In this document: one piece after another, positions 18,501 to 26,107 of the stretch | Layout: each line of letters starts with the position of its first letter | How positions within the stretch are numbered: position 1 is the stretch's first letter | NCBI GenBank assembly: GCA_022842285.1 | Contig: JALHPV010000003.1 | Location: 19,433 to 83,432, forward strand | Origin: Kofleriaceae bacterium | GTDB lineage: Bacteria; Myxococcota_A; Polyangia; Haliangiales; Haliangiaceae | Reading direction: 5' to 3' | DNA: 64,000 nt | Position numbers and translations under genes: made by a program | The notes under the pieces: model-generated | Seen by the model: the letters and a program-made list of their open reading frames with translations, nothing else | Databases searched by the model: none | What the model was told of the DNA's origin: nothing

Positions 18501-21044
18501 CTCGAGAGCGCCAACGAAGGCGTCGAGATCCCGATCACCGATGCCTACGCGCCGAACGTGTTCGCCAGCGTCGCCATGGTGTCAGGCCGCCACGGCGCCG
18601 GCGACCGCAACCGCCCGCAGTTCAAGATGGGCGTCGTCGAGCTCGTCGTCGCGAGCGAGCACAAGCAGCTCGATGTCGCGGTGTCGCTCGCGCAGGCCAC
18701 CGTGCGGCCCGGCGACAAGGTCAGCGGCACGATCAAGGTCACCCATCAGGGCAAGCCCGTGAAGGCCGAGGTCTCGCTGTCGGCCGCCGACGAAGGCGTG
18801 CTGCAGCTCATCGCGTACCAGACGCCAAACCCGATGAAGACGTTCTACGCGTCGTATGGCCTCGGCGTGGATGCGGCCACGAGCTGGAACCGCATCGCTC
18901 GCCTCGCGGACCCGGAGAGCGGCGATCCCGACGAGGGCGGAGACTCGGGCTCCGAGGGGGATGGCCAGCGCGTGCGCAGCAAGTTCGTGGCGTCGGCCTA
19001 CTGGGCCCCGATGCTCGTCACCAACGACAAGGGCGAGATTCCGTTCTCGTTCACCGCCCCCGACAACCTCACCGCGTTCCGCCTCATGGCCGTGGCCGCC
19101 GATATCGGTGACCGCTTCGGCGCGGGCGAGACGCGCCTGACGATCAACCAGCCGCTCATGGCCGCACCCGCGCTGCCCCGCTTCATGCGCATCGGCGACA
19201 CGGCGAGCGTCGGCGTCGTGCTCCACAACCACACGGACCAGGCGGGCAGCGCCGTCGTCTCGGCGTCGGCCAACGGCGCGGTGCTCGGCTCGATCCGCCA
19301 GGTCGTGCAGGTGCCGGCGAAGGGCTCGGTCCGCGTGCGCTTCCCGGCCACGGCGTCCGAGAACGCGGCGGTCACGTTCTCCTTCTCCGCGGTGATGGGC
19401 AACGAACGCGACGACGTGAAGGTCACGATTCCGATCGACCGGCCGCGCATCGTCGACCAGCGGCTCGTGGCCGAGAAGACGCTCGCGGCGGGCGAGACGT
19501 GGAAGGGCAACCTCGCCATCGGCAAGGATGTGCTCCGCAAGGAGAGCCAGGTCATCGTGACCGTCGACCGCAGTGGCGTTGGCGATCTCGCGCCGAGCCT
19601 GCGCTCGCTCGTCGAGTATCCATACGGCTGTCTCGAACAGACGATGTCGCGCTTCCTTCCGCTCGTCGCGGCGAAGGACCTCGCGAAGACCCTCGACGAT
19701 CCGAGCCTCCAGGGCACGAAGGCGAACCAGTTCGTCCGCGCCGGCATCAACAAGGTCGTGCGCCATCAGCAGGGCGATGGTCACTTCTCGCTCTGGCCGC
19801 AGTCCGAGACGTATCCGCACCTGACGGCGTACGCGCTGTGGGGTCTCACCGTCGCGCAGCAGGCGGGCGAGACCGTGCCCGACGACACCTTCACGCGCGG
19901 CATCCTCGCACTCCAGCAGTGGGGCCAGCAGCAGGAGCGCATCTCGCCCGACGGGGATGGCGCGACGCTCGCGATGGGGGCGTACGTGATGGCGCTGCGC
20001 AAGCAGCCCGATGCGGCGCTGAATGCCCGCCTCTACCAGGTTCGGGCGGGTCTGCCGAAGTGGGGGCAGGCGTTCCTCCTCCGGGCGATGATCCTCGCGA
20101 AGGCCGATGCGAAGCAGATCGCCGCGCTGAAGCAGGCGCTCGAGACGACCATCGTGATGACCGGCGACCGCGGCTTCGTGACCGAGGGCATGACGCGCGA
20201 GCAGTATGCCGACCACATGAGCTCCGATGCGCGCGCCACCGCGATGGTGCTCGCCGCGCTCCTCGAGGCCGGCAGCGACGCGAAGCTCACCGACGCGCTC
20301 GCCCGGGGCCTGAAGGCGGCGCGGGGCAAGGACGCGACCTGGGAGTCGACGCAGGACAACCTGTGGGCGCTCGTCGCGCTGGCCCCGTATGCCCGCCGCA
20401 CCGCGGTCGACGGCGATGCCACCCTGACGATCAGCGCGGGCGGCGTGGCGAACAAGCGCGTGTTCAAGGGTAGCGAGGTCGTGTCGACGTCCTTCCTCCT
20501 CTCCACGATGACGACGGACGACGTGACGCTCAGCGTCGACAAGGGCGCGGCCATCTCGGTGCGCACCCGCGAGCTCCGCGTCGACGCCGGTGAAGCACAG
20601 GCGAACGGGTTCGCCATCAGCCGGACGTACCTCGATGCCGCCGGCAACGCGAAGACGAGCTTCAAGGCCGGCGACATGGTGACGGTGAAGCTCGTGGTCA
20701 CGCTCAAGCAGCACGAGAAGTGGATCGCGATGGTCGATCCGCTGCCGGCGGGCTTCGAGGCCGTGAACCCCAAGCTCGCGGCCGGCGGCGTGCGCACGCC
20801 CGATCCGAACGCGACGTGGGGGAACCGCTACTACAACAATTATATGTGGTCGCACACGGAGCAGCGCGATGACCGCGTGCAGTGGTTCGCGGACCACCTC
20901 TACGCCGACACGTTCGAGCTGACCTACCAGGCCCGCGCGACGATCGACGGCACGTTCTCCGCGATGCCCGCCACGATCGAGGCGATGTACGATCCGACGC
21001 TGCGCGCCCGCACCGCCCGCACCACGGTCGTCGTGACCAGGTAG
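15522..21044 (+). CDS. Alpha-2-macroglobulin family lipoprotein with thioester
   Basis: 1840 residues. Signal peptide with lipobox LTSC (Cys at about residue 19); Ser at +2 suggests the outer membrane. Ig-like domains fill about 30-330, MG-type domains follow, and the bait/A2M core runs from about 1150. The thioester motif CLEQ is at 1370-1373 (YPYGCLEQTMSRFLP), so it should be able to trap proteases covalently. A TED alpha/alpha toroid and a receptor-type beta domain finish the chain. Residues 750-780 include a Tyr/Asp-rich loop. In E. coli the homologue yfhM sits beside pbpC; here a PBP1C gene lies 1.7 kb downstream on the same strand, supporting a joint role in protecting and repairing the envelope. 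Confidence 0.92.
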   Translation: MRLRSALLLAALTSCSATVRNDVQVMSYSPQGPVDRAEPIVIRFDKPVVPESEVSKSVDEDDVAVSPAFEWKGYWQDAQTLVIDPATKLVPSTRYEIGLTGSLGERTGKFGFNFVHQPLAVEGVWGVDAEMLVPDGDVPISFNQPVDPLAAAKHCKLTSPSGDVALVGTAGPAAANVSLKPERELDAGQAYNLGCTGLMAVGGNAALDKPYSLTVRARPPAGIRKVTPDGWDVPADEVTLTISFNTPVTLDAARSVVSSSPPIAGLDKGYLSSDGKDYKVTTDLEVETDYELTVDETLVDRFGQKLAGDFQHTFRTGAATPRISMERGIFALEASAKGYPMWTRNITSYDVECAMIPRDKIVQVLTTEMNYDPWGGNDDSDELDWKALKVTAKKSTHTTAGKNKWRLNELPLGTLCGGASDGRGVYLTEIHSKDVVPDRDRGWLSPRRNRVLANVTDMGVLIKVGSSSGLVWVTSLSTGKPVAGARVVIHKSSGEQVWVDISNADGIVKIPGSALLKAQQATPTGDDECEDCYEDWDSYRSQRLIATVEKDKDLAIVDGNWSNGIQLWNFGVTSDHSGGQTKIRGFIQSDRGLYRPGETVMFKGIAREITAGRAPRVPTAGKVEIQVEDSRGQTVLQTESKLSGFGGFGFELPLGEEASLGDYYVRASVADQVFREKFSVEEFRAASFELNLAAGKQKVKPGEKLSFALDAKYLMGSPVAAANVEWNLRKRDHSIAFKGYESYSFGTSRWGRYYYYDDYGEFISDGAGTTNQAGHITIAARDTATEFTGPVDYILSANVTDEADQTMGKTVVVTAHKSQFYLGMFANEWVQAVNMPFGVNLVALDPDGKRVATKAKLSVVRTVTSCDWQEIGARSYYHCSSAEHPLEERQVEIAAGGSHTERIFPTLPGDYTIKIEAKDAAGNEVSATNEIWVIGKGEAFWSGDEGARMTLIASKAKYEVGEKARLVAQANLVKPTALITIERDGIIDAKVKLLESANEGVEIPITDAYAPNVFASVAMVSGRHGAGDRNRPQFKMGVVELVVASEHKQLDVAVSLAQATVRPGDKVSGTIKVTHQGKPVKAEVSLSAADEGVLQLIAYQTPNPMKTFYASYGLGVDAATSWNRIARLADPESGDPDEGGDSGSEGDGQRVRSKFVASAYWAPMLVTNDKGEIPFSFTAPDNLTAFRLMAVAADIGDRFGAGETRLTINQPLMAAPALPRFMRIGDTASVGVVLHNHTDQAGSAVVSASANGAVLGSIRQVVQVPAKGSVRVRFPATASENAAVTFSFSAVMGNERDDVKVTIPIDRPRIVDQRLVAEKTLAAGETWKGNLAIGKDVLRKESQVIVTVDRSGVGDLAPSLRSLVEYPYGCLEQTMSRFLPLVAAKDLAKTLDDPSLQGTKANQFVRAGINKVVRHQQGDGHFSLWPQSETYPHLTAYALWGLTVAQQAGETVPDDTFTRGILALQQWGQQQERISPDGDGATLAMGAYVMALRKQPDAALNARLYQVRAGLPKWGQAFLLRAMILAKADAKQIAALKQALETTIVMTGDRGFVTEGMTREQYADHMSSDARATAMVLAALLEAGSDAKLTDALARGLKAARGKDATWESTQDNLWALVALAPYARRTAVDGDATLTISAGGVANKRVFKGSEVVSTSFLLSTMTTDDVTLSVDKGAAISVRTRELRVDAGEAQANGFAISRTYLDAAGNAKTSFKAGDMVTVKLVVTLKQHEKWIAMVDPLPAGFEAVNPKLAAGGVRTPDPNATWGNRYYNNYMWSHTEQRDDRVQWFADHLYADTFELTYQARATIDGTFSAMPATIEAMYDPTLRARTARTTVVVTR

Positions 21045-21056
21045 CGATCACACCTA

Positions 21057-21099
21057 CATCGGTTGCGGATGTATCGGTTGCGGCTGCAACTCGCCGTGT
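21057..21099 (+). repeat. Short direct and inverted repeats after the alpha-2-macroglobulin gene
   Basis: ATCGGTTGCGG occurs twice in tandem (from about 21058 and 21074), and GTTGC at 21077 can pair with GCAAC at 21086-21090 or with GCAAC about 20 nt further on. It may fold into a 3' end structure for the preceding gene, but there is no T-run. Confidence 0.3.
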
Positions 21100-21189
21100 G
21101 CAACCGCGGTAGCCGGTGTCTCCTGTCCATCGTCACCGCCCGGGCTAACCGCTCGATTCTCCGTGGTCGGCGCGCGGCACGGCTCGTGG

Positions 21190-22032
21190 ATGATGGACGC
21201 AGCGATGCGCGTGCTCGCTCTGCTCTCGGTGATGGTGGTCTCGGCCCCGGTCCTCGCCGCCGAGCCTGGCCCGGTGGATCTCACCGCCGCCCAGCGCCGC
21301 GAGCGGGCCGAGCTGATCCGAGATACGGCCGCGGGCGTCGGGATGACCAACGCGGCCCTGCTCGCCGGCATTGGCGAGGTGGAGACGAACTTCGCGCACT
21401 GCTGGTCCGAAGCGACCTGGGCTTGCCGGGGGCCCGCCTCACCCTCGTGTGGCGATGGGCCGGTGATCGCCGGCTCGGCCGACGGTCCATGCAGCAACCA
21501 GCAGGGTGGCCTCGGCATGTTCCAGTTCGATGCCGGCACGTACGCGCAGACCATCGCGCAGTACGGCGAGGACATCGTGACGATGGAAGGCAACGTGGAT
21601 GCCGTCGTCCCGTTCCTCGTCACGCGCGCCATCCAGTCGATCGATGGCGTCAACACCGAAGCCGAAGCGCTCGCGTGGATGAACTCGATCACGATCGAGA
21701 ACGGCGACGAGCAGTACGAGCGGTGGTTGTACTTCGTGGCCTGGCGCTACAACGGCTGCATGGGGTGCACGTCGCAGATCAACAAGTACCGCAACGGCAC
21801 GAACAAGCTGTACGCCGAGTTCGGAGCGGACTTCTGGACGATCACCCCCGAGCCCGATCCGGAGCCGGCGCCCGAGCCCGCGCCCGAGCCCGAGCCCGAG
21901 CCGATGGATCCCGGCGACGGCGCGATGATCGACGACACCACCGACGGTGGCTGCGCGACGAACGGCACCCCGGGCCTGGGACTCCTCCTCGTGCTCGGCG
22001 CGCTCCTACGCCGCCGCACGCCCGTGGCCTGA
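21190..22032 (+). CDS. Secreted lysozyme/transglycosylase-like protein with MYXO-CTERM-like sorting signal
   Basis: 280 residues from ATG 21190; GTG 21163 and ATG 21205 also fit, the latter giving a tidy signal peptide (MRVLALLSVMVVSAPVLAA). The mature domain (about 35-215) has GIGEVETNF, resembling the catalytic Glu region of lytic transglycosylases, and GGLGMFQFDAGTY, resembling the following substrate motif. Several cysteines could form disulphides. A PEP repeat (about 216-240) leads to a C-terminal tripartite signal: GGCATNG, a hydrophobic helix GLGLLLVLGALL, then RRR, as in MYXO-CTERM proteins. It sits between A2M and PBP1C, consistent with peptidoglycan work. Enzyme activity is inference. 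Confidence 0.75.
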   Translation: MMDAAMRVLALLSVMVVSAPVLAAEPGPVDLTAAQRRERAELIRDTAAGVGMTNAALLAGIGEVETNFAHCWSEATWACRGPASPSCGDGPVIAGSADGPCSNQQGGLGMFQFDAGTYAQTIAQYGEDIVTMEGNVDAVVPFLVTRAIQSIDGVNTEAEALAWMNSITIENGDEQYERWLYFVAWRYNGCMGCTSQINKYRNGTNKLYAEFGADFWTITPEPDPEPAPEPAPEPEPEPMDPGDGAMIDDTTDGGCATNGTPGLGLLLVLGALLRRRTPVA

Positions 22033-22086
22033 CGTATCGGCAAGCTTGACCCGCACTCGACGCGAGTTCTTCGGTAGGTTGAGTCA

Positions 22087-22602
22087 GTGAGCTCCCTCGT
22101 CGACCGCCTCGTCTCCTACGCCGAGTACCACCGCGACAAGCGCAACATCGCGACGCACTTCGTCGGCATCCCGATGATCCTCGTCGGGACGCAGGCGACG
22201 CTCGCGAAGATCGGGATCGGTCCGCTGAACCTGTCCGTCGGCGCGACCGCCCTCGCCACGCGCTACTACCAGAAGCTCGACCCCACGTACGGGAAGGTCA
22301 TGGGCGTGGTGCTCGGCACCACGGCGGCGCTCGGCACCGCGATCGCGGCGCTGCCCCTGCCGCTCTGGGCCGGCGCGGCTGGTGGTCTGTTCGTCGGCGG
22401 CTGGGCCCTCCAGTTCGTCGGGCACTACTTCGAGGGCCGCAAGCCGGCCTTCCTCGACGACATCAAGGGCCTCCTCGACGGGCCGCTGTTCCTCGTGGCC
22501 GAGACCGCGTTTGCCCTCGGGCTCTCGAAGGAGCTGAAGGCGGAGGTCGAGGCGCGCCTCGGCACGCAGTCGTTCGTCGAGCCGACGCTGCAGGCGGTCT
22601 AG
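22087..22602 (+). CDS. DUF962/Mpo1-like membrane protein
   Basis: 171 residues, GTG start. The opening SYAEYHRDKRNIATHFVGIP is the hallmark of the DUF962 (Mpo1-like) family. A second His-containing motif follows at WALQFVGHYFEGRKPAF. About four hydrophobic segments predict an integral membrane protein. Yeast Mpo1 is an iron-dependent dioxygenase of 2-hydroxy fatty acids, and the conserved histidines here match its metal ligands, but the bacterial substrate is not known. It lies in the A2M-PBP1C block, 54 nt after the lysozyme-like gene. Confidence 0.85.
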   Translation: MSSLVDRLVSYAEYHRDKRNIATHFVGIPMILVGTQATLAKIGIGPLNLSVGATALATRYYQKLDPTYGKVMGVVLGTTAALGTAIAALPLPLWAGAAGGLFVGGWALQFVGHYFEGRKPAFLDDIKGLLDGPLFLVAETAFALGLSKELKAEVEARLGTQSFVEPTLQAV

Positions 22603-22700
22603 ACGCGGGCCGCAGGCCGCGGCTCCTCGACCACAGCCCCGGCTAACCGCGCGCAACTCCTCGTCCGCTCGCAGGCACGTGAGCTGCACATGATGCCGGC

Positions 22701-24776
22701 ATGCCGGCGGATACCCTGACGGGCGAGATCGGGCCGCAGGTCCGGCGGGCGCGCCGGTGGATCCCCCGCCCGCGGGCCATCTGGCGGCGGGCGCGGTGGG
22801 GGCTGGTGGTCACGCTCGTCCCGTTCGTGCTCGCGCTCCAGGTCGCGATGGTCGTCGTGCTGCTCGTGCCGTTCGATCGAGCCGACCTCGACGACGGCGC
22901 GGCCCCGCTCACGCTGCTCGACCTGCGGGGGCAGGAGATCGTGACGTTGCCCGCGCTGGGCGCGGATCGCACACGCTGGACCGAGCTCGGCTCGATCCCC
23001 ACGATCGCGATCTCCGCGGTCGTCGAATCGGAGGACGAGCGCTTCTACGAGCATCGTGGCGTCGATGGCCTCGGCGTGCTCCGTGCGGTGTGGCTCGACC
23101 TGCAGGGCGGACGCTACGGCGCATCGACGCTGACGATGCAGCTCGCACGGATGCTGACGGCGAAGACCAACACGCGAACGGTCGGCGCGAAGATCACCGA
23201 GACGCTGCTCGCGCTGCGCATGGAGCGTGCCGTCGACAAGCGGACGATCCTCGAGCAGTGGATGAACCGCGCGTACTTCGGCAACGGCGCGTACGGCTTC
23301 GACGCGGCGGCCCGGTTGTACTTCGGACGCCCGGCCACCGCGCTGTCGGATGGCGAGGCCGTGCTGCTCGCGGTGATTCCGCGCGCCCCGACGGGCTACG
23401 ACCCGCTCACGCATCTGCCGGCCACGCTGCGCCGGCGCGACTACGTGCTCGACCTGCTCGTGAAGCGCGGCGCGATCACCGCCGAGACCGCGTTCGCGGC
23501 GAAGGCCACGCCCATCGCCGTCGCGCGCCATGCCCCCACGAACCAGGCGCCGCACTTCACCCAGTACGTGGTCGACGAGCTCCCCCCGGGCGTGCGGCAG
23601 GCGGGCGGCGTGGTGCACACGTCGCTCGATCTCGAGCTCCAGCGCGTGCTGCAGCGGCGCGTGAGCGAGCAGATCGCCGCGCTCGCGCACAAGAACCTCG
23701 ACCAGGCGGGACTGGTCGTCATCGATGCGCAGACGCTTCAGGTCCGCGCGATGGTCGGATCGATCGGCTGGGCGTCGCCCGGCGGGCAGATCAACATCAC
23801 CACGCGCCGGCGCCATCCGGGCTCGGCGCTGAAGCCCTTCGTGTACGCGACGGCGATCGAGCGCGGCGCGAATCCCGCGACGATCGCCTGGGATATCCGG
23901 GAGACGAACCCCGACTTTTACTCGCCGCACGCCCCGGAGCACGGCCCGACGCGATACCGCGAGGCCCTCGGCTCGTCCTACAACTTCGCCGCCGTCGACG
24001 TGCTCGCGGATGTCGGCATCGCCCGGGTCCTCACGCTCCTGCGCGAGGCGGGGGTTGGCGCCCTGCCGGGCACGCCGGATGACTACGGTCTTCGACTCGC
24101 GCTCGGCGCCGCGAAGGTTCGCCTCGTCGATCTCACCGGGGCCTACGGCGCCTTCGTGAACGGCGGCATGGTGCGCGCGCCCACCGGCATCGAGTACGGC
24201 GTCACCAGCACCGGCAATCGTTTCACCTCCAAGCGTTCGCCGGCCCGGCGCATCTTCAGCGCGCAGACCGCCTGGCTCGTCAGTGACATGCTCGCGGATC
24301 CGGAGGCGCGCCGCCCCGGCTTCGGCATGGAGCTGCCGCTCGACCTGCCCTTCCCCATCGCCGCGAAGACGGGCACCGCTCGCGGCTTCACCGACACCTG
24401 GGCGATCGGCGCGACCAGGGAGGCGATCGTCGGGACGTGGGCCGGGACGTTCGACGGCACTCCCACGCAGGGCATCGTCGGGATGGACGCGGCGGCTCCG
24501 CTGCTCCGCGACGCGATGCTCGCCATCGCCGGCGGCGTGCCGCTCACCCTGCCCGCACGCCCCGACGGCATCGAGGACATCGAGGTCTGTGCCAGCTCCG
24601 GCATGCGGGCCGGCGAGCACTGCCCACGGGTCCGCGATCACGCCACCCATGGTCACGCGCCCAGCGAGACCTGCACGTGGCACGACGCCACGGGAGTCAC
24701 GCGCTACCCCGAGCGGGCGAATGGCTGGCTCCAGCGCCGGCGATTTCGCGCAGTTCCTGCGCGTCCTGCGCAGTAG
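22701..24776 (+). CDS. pbpC: Penicillin-binding protein 1C
   Basis: 691 residues. An N-terminal membrane anchor (about 35-57) is followed by a glycosyltransferase-51 domain (VVESEDERFYEHRGVD; STLTMQLARML; AYFGNGAYGFDAAA) and a transpeptidase domain with SALK (Ser375), SYN (426-428) and KTGT (556-559). All catalytic motifs are present. The end carries the PBP1C-specific CASSGMRAGEHCP segment but stops soon after, lacking the usual C-terminal beta domain. It makes glycan strands and crosslinks them at the outer face of the inner membrane. Its closeness to a thioester A2M repeats the yfhM-pbpC pairing known in enterobacteria. Confidence 0.93.
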   Translation: MPADTLTGEIGPQVRRARRWIPRPRAIWRRARWGLVVTLVPFVLALQVAMVVVLLVPFDRADLDDGAAPLTLLDLRGQEIVTLPALGADRTRWTELGSIPTIAISAVVESEDERFYEHRGVDGLGVLRAVWLDLQGGRYGASTLTMQLARMLTAKTNTRTVGAKITETLLALRMERAVDKRTILEQWMNRAYFGNGAYGFDAAARLYFGRPATALSDGEAVLLAVIPRAPTGYDPLTHLPATLRRRDYVLDLLVKRGAITAETAFAAKATPIAVARHAPTNQAPHFTQYVVDELPPGVRQAGGVVHTSLDLELQRVLQRRVSEQIAALAHKNLDQAGLVVIDAQTLQVRAMVGSIGWASPGGQINITTRRRHPGSALKPFVYATAIERGANPATIAWDIRETNPDFYSPHAPEHGPTRYREALGSSYNFAAVDVLADVGIARVLTLLREAGVGALPGTPDDYGLRLALGAAKVRLVDLTGAYGAFVNGGMVRAPTGIEYGVTSTGNRFTSKRSPARRIFSAQTAWLVSDMLADPEARRPGFGMELPLDLPFPIAAKTGTARGFTDTWAIGATREAIVGTWAGTFDGTPTQGIVGMDAAAPLLRDAMLAIAGGVPLTLPARPDGIEDIEVCASSGMRAGEHCPRVRDHATHGHAPSETCTWHDATGVTRYPERANGWLQRRRFRAVPARPAQ

Positions 24777-24811
24777 GCATCCCCGCCCGGGTGGGCTAGC
24801 GTGTCGGCTCC

Positions 24812-25711
24812 GTGGAGTGGCTGAACTATCATCACTTGCTGTACTTCTGGACGGTTGCCCGTGAGGGCGGACTCGCCCCCGCCGGCAAGGTGCTGCGCCT
24901 CTCGCAGTCCGCGCTGAGCGGGCAGATCCGGCGCCTGGAGGAGACGCTCGGGCACGACCTCTTCACGCGGCGCGGCCGCAAGCTCGAGATGACGGAGATG
25001 GGGCGCGTCGTCTTCGAGTACGCCGAGAAGATCTTCGGGATCGGGCGCGAGCTCCTCGATGCGGTGAAGGGCCGCCCCCTCTCGCGCCACCAGCGCCTGG
25101 TCGTGGGGATCTCCGATGTCGTCCCCAAGCTCCTCGTGCGCCGGCTGCTCGCGCCCGCGTACCGCGCGGAGGAGCGGCTCGCCCTGGCCTGCCACGAGGA
25201 CACCTTCGACCGTTTGCTCCAGGATCTCGCGACCCACGAGATCGACGTCATGATCGCGGACGCGCCAGTTCCCCCCGATGCACCGGTGCAGGCCTTCAAC
25301 CATCTGCTCGGCGAGTCGACCGTGACGCTCCTCGCCCCCGAGGCGCTCGCGCCGGCTCTTCGCCGCGGGTATCCCCAGAGCCTCGGCGGCGCGCCCCTGC
25401 TGATGCCGCTCGCGGGTTGTACGTTACGCAGAAACCTCGACGCCTGGTTCGCTCGCAAGGAGCTGCAGCCCGAGATCGTGGCCGAGGCCGAGGACAGCGC
25501 CCTCCTGAAGGCCTTCGCCGCCGACGGCATGGGGGCCATGTTCGTCCCCTCCGTCATCGCCCGAACCGTGTGCAAACGCTACGATCTCGAGGTCGTAGCC
25601 GAGCTCGACGAGGTCACCGAGCGCTACTACGCCATCTCCGCCGAGCGCCGCCTGGTCCACCCCGCCGTGATTGCCATCCGGTCGGCGGCTCGCGACGCTC
25701 TGTTCGCTTGA
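24812..25711 (+). CDS. LysR family regulator, NhaR-like (copy 1)
   Basis: 299 residues, GTG start. The opening MEWLNYHHLLYFWTVAREGG and the recognition helix LSQSALSGQIRRLEETLG match the NhaR branch of LysR regulators, which in E. coli activates the nhaA sodium/proton antiporter. The effector domain is complete (about 92-299) and ends AIRSAARDALFA. A paralogue of exactly the same length lies at 32638-33537 on the other strand. No antiporter gene is nearby. The next gene (105 nt on) is HPF-like, and the second copy also neighbours an HPF-like gene, suggesting a duplicated functional pair. Confidence 0.9.
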   Translation: MEWLNYHHLLYFWTVAREGGLAPAGKVLRLSQSALSGQIRRLEETLGHDLFTRRGRKLEMTEMGRVVFEYAEKIFGIGRELLDAVKGRPLSRHQRLVVGISDVVPKLLVRRLLAPAYRAEERLALACHEDTFDRLLQDLATHEIDVMIADAPVPPDAPVQAFNHLLGESTVTLLAPEALAPALRRGYPQSLGGAPLLMPLAGCTLRRNLDAWFARKELQPEIVAEAEDSALLKAFAADGMGAMFVPSVIARTVCKRYDLEVVAELDEVTERYYAISAERRLVHPAVIAIRSAARDALFA

Positions 25712-25739
25712 GTCGAAGGGTCTCTACGGTTTTTCGCAA

Positions 25740-25755
25740 CGCTTCACTCGAAGCG
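25740..25755 (+). terminator. Small hairpin after the first NhaR-like gene
   Basis: CGCTTC at 25740-25745 and GAAGCG at 25750-25755 form a six-pair stem with an ACTC loop. It lies 28 nt after the regulator's stop and 61 nt before the HPF-like start. No T-run follows, so terminator function is uncertain. Confidence 0.3.
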
Positions 25756-25816
25756 CCGTCACCGTCCCAGACTTGGTGATGGTCCCAGGCCTGGCGAATC
25801 GCCATGGTGTCGGCCC

Positions 25817-26104
25817 ATGGATATCGAGATCACCGGCCTGCCCGCACGCTCCCGTGAGCTGGCGGACGCGATCGATCGCAACCTACGCTTCACGTTCTCG
25901 CGCTTCGGCGTGCTCGTCTCGAGCATCCACGCGCAGATGACTCGCAGCGGCTGCCGCCTCGTGGTCGAGCTGAAGGCGCCGCCGGCGGTCACCGCGATCG
26001 GAACGGCCGGTGAGCCGATGGTCGCCGTCGACCAGGCGATCGCCCGGGCCCTGAAGGATGTCGCCCGCCGTGGCGCGCGCACGCCCCTTGCTCTGGAGCC
26101 CTGA
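25817..26104 (+). CDS. HPF/RaiA-like protein (copy 1)
   Basis: 95 residues. The order strand (MDIEITGL), helix (SRELADAIDRNLRFTFSRF), three strands, helix (VDQAIARALKDVARR) matches the compact HPF/RaiA ribosome-hibernation fold, and the spacing resembles the clearer member at 32320. The long S-loop between strands 2 and 3 is short here, and the middle strands are divergent, so direct ribosome binding is uncertain. It ends 3 nt before the ABC exporter gene and is probably the first gene of that operon. Alternative: an unrelated small alpha/beta protein. Confidence 0.65.
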   Translation: MDIEITGLPARSRELADAIDRNLRFTFSRFGVLVSSIHAQMTRSGCRLVVELKAPPAVTAIGTAGEPMVAVDQAIARALKDVARRGARTPLALEP

Positions 26105-26107
26105 GCC

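Noticed and set aside
18582..20897. Minus-strand open frame of 771 codons inside the alpha-2-macroglobulin gene
   Set aside because: Antisense shadow caused by high GC; the plus-strand gene has a clear family and thioester.
21837..21905. Pro-Glu repeat region considered as a nucleotide repeat array
   Set aside because: It is a coding PEP linker before a C-terminal sorting signal, not a CRISPR or tandem-repeat locus.
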